A stretch of 64,000 nt of DNA from NCBI RefSeq assembly GCF_000802385.1, contig NZ_JTDN01000003.1, forward strand, positions 1 through 64,000, read 5' to 3'. How positions within the stretch are numbered: the stretch's first letter is position 1; every line of letters starts with the position of its first letter. The notes beneath the pieces were generated by a model. The model did not search any database. It was not told where the DNA came from and saw nothing but the letters and a program-made list of their open reading frames with translations. The DNA is from Croceibacterium mercuriale (GTDB taxonomy: Bacteria; Pseudomonadota; Alphaproteobacteria; Sphingomonadales; Sphingomonadaceae). Of this stretch, positions 62,444-64,000 are shown piece by piece. The position numbers and the translations under genes were made by a program.

Positions 62444-63262
62444 TCTCCTTACGGAGTGCGAAAGGACACTCCCGAGAGCTCACCGCCTCGCGCAGCTGGG
62501 CCGCGCCAGCAACACGCGTCAGGCCGGACGCTTACATCTCGCTCGCACATACGAACCGTTTGTCGGGATATGCGTAACCGCTCCTCTAAGTTCGCGCAAA
62601 CTACCTCGCGCCTCGCCGGACTATCGGCCGAGCCAAGCCGTTTTGCTCGTTGATCCAATCCTCGCGTTGGGGTCGGTTTCGTATGTCATTTGAGCCGAGG
62701 CGAACTACAAAGCGACATTAGGAACCTCTCAGGAATCCCTTCTCTTATCAGGATCAGGATACCCTTGGTATCGTCGCCGCTCAAGAATTTGCCCTGCTTC
62801 GCTTCGTGTGCGTCAATGCTCTTGTTCTCCCTCAGCGTGGGCCCGGACAACCCCTCGCGGATGAAAGGCTGTCGCTGGCACTCGCTTGCCGTAACGCACG
62901 CGACCCGCAGCAAATACCGGGAAGTATCAAATTGCCTTTACAACCCTTGCGTGCTCTCGCGACTGACCCGACCAGCCATTCAGCAACTGTCGAGTTCCAC
63001 GATCGCCTCCTAAGGCCAGCTTGCCGGCTCCCGCACGCAACCGGCCACATAGCCCGTCGTGAAAAGCGCATCTATATGATGGTACCGGAACATTCATGCT
63101 ATCAGGCTAATAGCGACATAGCCGCTAACGCATCCCAGACGGCCCTTCGGCCGCGTTCTGCAACGGGGTAAGGTCAAGGCCAGCGTAAGGCTCGAGGTTG
63201 CCCGCGTGCGTCGATTTCCGGCGTTTGCAGCATGATCCGGCGGTGGTAAGATTTCGAAGAGG
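62444..63262. other. spacer between IS66 and the partial glycosyltransferase gene
   Basis: About 820 bp with no convincing gene on either strand. It probably includes the promoter of the plus-strand gene at 63263. Confidence 0.4.
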
Positions 63263-64000
63263 ATGGTACTAGTGACTACTGACACGAGTGGCGGCAATCC
63301 TACCGCCGTGCGCGACCTGTTCGCAGCTGGGCCGTTGCCGACCACCGCTAAGGGGCGGATGCTGTGGTACGTGCGGCAACCATTTATTTTGCCGTCCCGT
63401 TCGCTCTTAGGATCTCGCAGAATCCGTAGTCATGTGGATCGCAACACTACTCCAGCATCATGGCGTGAAGATTTTTCCTGTCGATCCACACTGGTAGTAG
63501 GCACCGGACCGAGCCTCGATAGGGTAGACCAAAGTTTTTTTGCTCGGTTTCAAACCATCATCTACATCAACTTTGCACTGCAACGAGCAACCTATCAAAG
63601 GCCAGAGTATTACTTTACTACCGATATTATGCCCACCCGTGATATCGTGGTTAAAATGGGCCCCGCTTGTCTGACACAACTTGGGCGCGATCGATGTATT
63701 TTTGCGCCGTTCTTCCTTGACCAGTGGTATTTATTGACACCTGAGGGACGGGAATTGTTTACATGGCTGAGTAGTGACTCTTCGTGTTGGACCGGCCAGA
63801 CCTTCAAAACTTTGCCGCTTCCGCTTATATGGCGATACTCCCCTCGACAGCCAGTCTGGACCAGCTTGAAGCTACCTACTGCAGAGCGCACTATTCCGAT
63901 ATTGCGTCATACTTCTGCATTGACTGCGGTATTGTTTGCGGCGCTTCAAGGTTCACGCGAGATTGGCTTGATCGGCTGCGATTTCTCTGCCGGACGAGCT
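63263..64000 (+). CDS. GT/DUF115-like glycosyltransferase-fold protein (3' end beyond the window)
   Basis: An open frame of 246 residues, truncated by the right edge. After a 70-residue leader it has STLVVGTGPSLDRVDQSFFARFQTIIYINFALQRA (a Rossmann start with GTGPSLD), then YYFTTD, and near the edge VLFAALQGSREIGLIGCDFSAGRA, the IGxDFS motif. GTGPSLD and IG.DF are shared with DUF115/MptE-like and some sialyltransferase-fold proteins that modify surface glycans. It fits the polysaccharide genes further left. The start could be ATG 63263 or GTG 63272. Confidence 0.6.
   Translation, partial: MVLVTTDTSGGNPTAVRDLFAAGPLPTTAKGRMLWYVRQPFILPSRSLLGSRRIRSHVDRNTTPASWREDFSCRSTLVVGTGPSLDRVDQSFFARFQTIIYINFALQRATYQRPEYYFTTDIMPTRDIVVKMGPACLTQLGRDRCIFAPFFLDQWYLLTPEGRELFTWLSSDSSCWTGQTFKTLPLPLIWRYSPRQPVWTSLKLPTAERTIPILRHTSALTAVLFAALQGSREIGLIGCDFSAGRA

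Noticed and set aside
59936-62535. Terminal inverted repeats and target duplication of the right IS66 element
   Set aside because: No convincing inverted pair or 8-bp duplication could be matched by eye, so only the coding core was annotated.
63405-63440. Possible fourth Tn3-type end (TCGCAGAATCCGTAGT)
   Set aside because: Only a dozen bases resemble the terminal repeat, and the segment lies inside an open coding frame.

Overview
The window looks like part of a large, GC-rich plasmid of a sphingomonad (Alphaproteobacteria, Sphingomonadales). The evidence is an iteron-controlled Rep_3 initiator next to parA and parB, followed by a long leftward block of families typical of alphaproteobacterial and sphingomonad megaplasmids (DUF736, DUF3768, DUF7007, DUF6927, ArdC, a ParB-like protein, a strawberry-notch helicase/methyltransferase and a Toprim primase). 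No rRNA, tRNA or core chromosomal genes were seen.

Layout. (1) 1-24.2 kb: plasmid backbone, nearly all on the minus strand. It carries likely anti-restriction and DNA-metabolism functions, including a DpdA-like transglycosylase. Many gene junctions share a pyrimidine-rich top-strand tract (polypurine in the mRNA). (2) 8,017-11,732: a mobile cassette inserted in the backbone. It has 38-bp Tn3-type terminal inverted repeats and a perfect 5-bp target duplication (TACAG), carries four cargo genes and has no transposase. (3) 24.2-28.5 kb: replication and partition module with five iterons, a Rep operator-like inverted repeat, rep, a palindrome, parA, a second copy of the palindrome, and parB. Two reversed iteron-like copies lie inside parB. 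(4) 28.6-31.1 kb: a DUF1612-like gene, a tyrosine recombinase and a small gene. (5) 31.1-48.3 kb and 62.4-64.0 kb: surface-polysaccharide genes (GT-C-like membrane protein, beta-helix lipoprotein, GT4 glycosyltransferase, Wzy-like polymerase, and a GT/DUF115-like gene cut by the window edge). These are separated by intact and decayed IS5, IS66 and IS630 elements. (6) 49.3-59.9 kb: a block with chromosomal character. It holds mntP behind a yybP-ykoY manganese riboswitch, a TonB-dependent receptor with a His-rich secreted partner, a methyltransferase, a decayed metallophosphoesterase, an erythromycin-esterase family gene and small proteins. Short GC-rich repeats are scattered through it, and the same repeats occur inside the Tn3-type cassette. 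(7) 59.95-62.4 kb: an IS66 element bounding that block.

How it works together. Rep probably binds the iterons to start replication and the inverted half-sites to control its own gene. ParA/ParB with the two palindromes would segregate the plasmid. The left block resembles a conjugative leading region with ArdC and a DarB/strawberry-notch-like protein, consistent with protection of incoming DNA. The right half is accessory DNA assembled by IS and Tn3-type transposition. All functional statements rest on reading motifs by eye; no database search was run.
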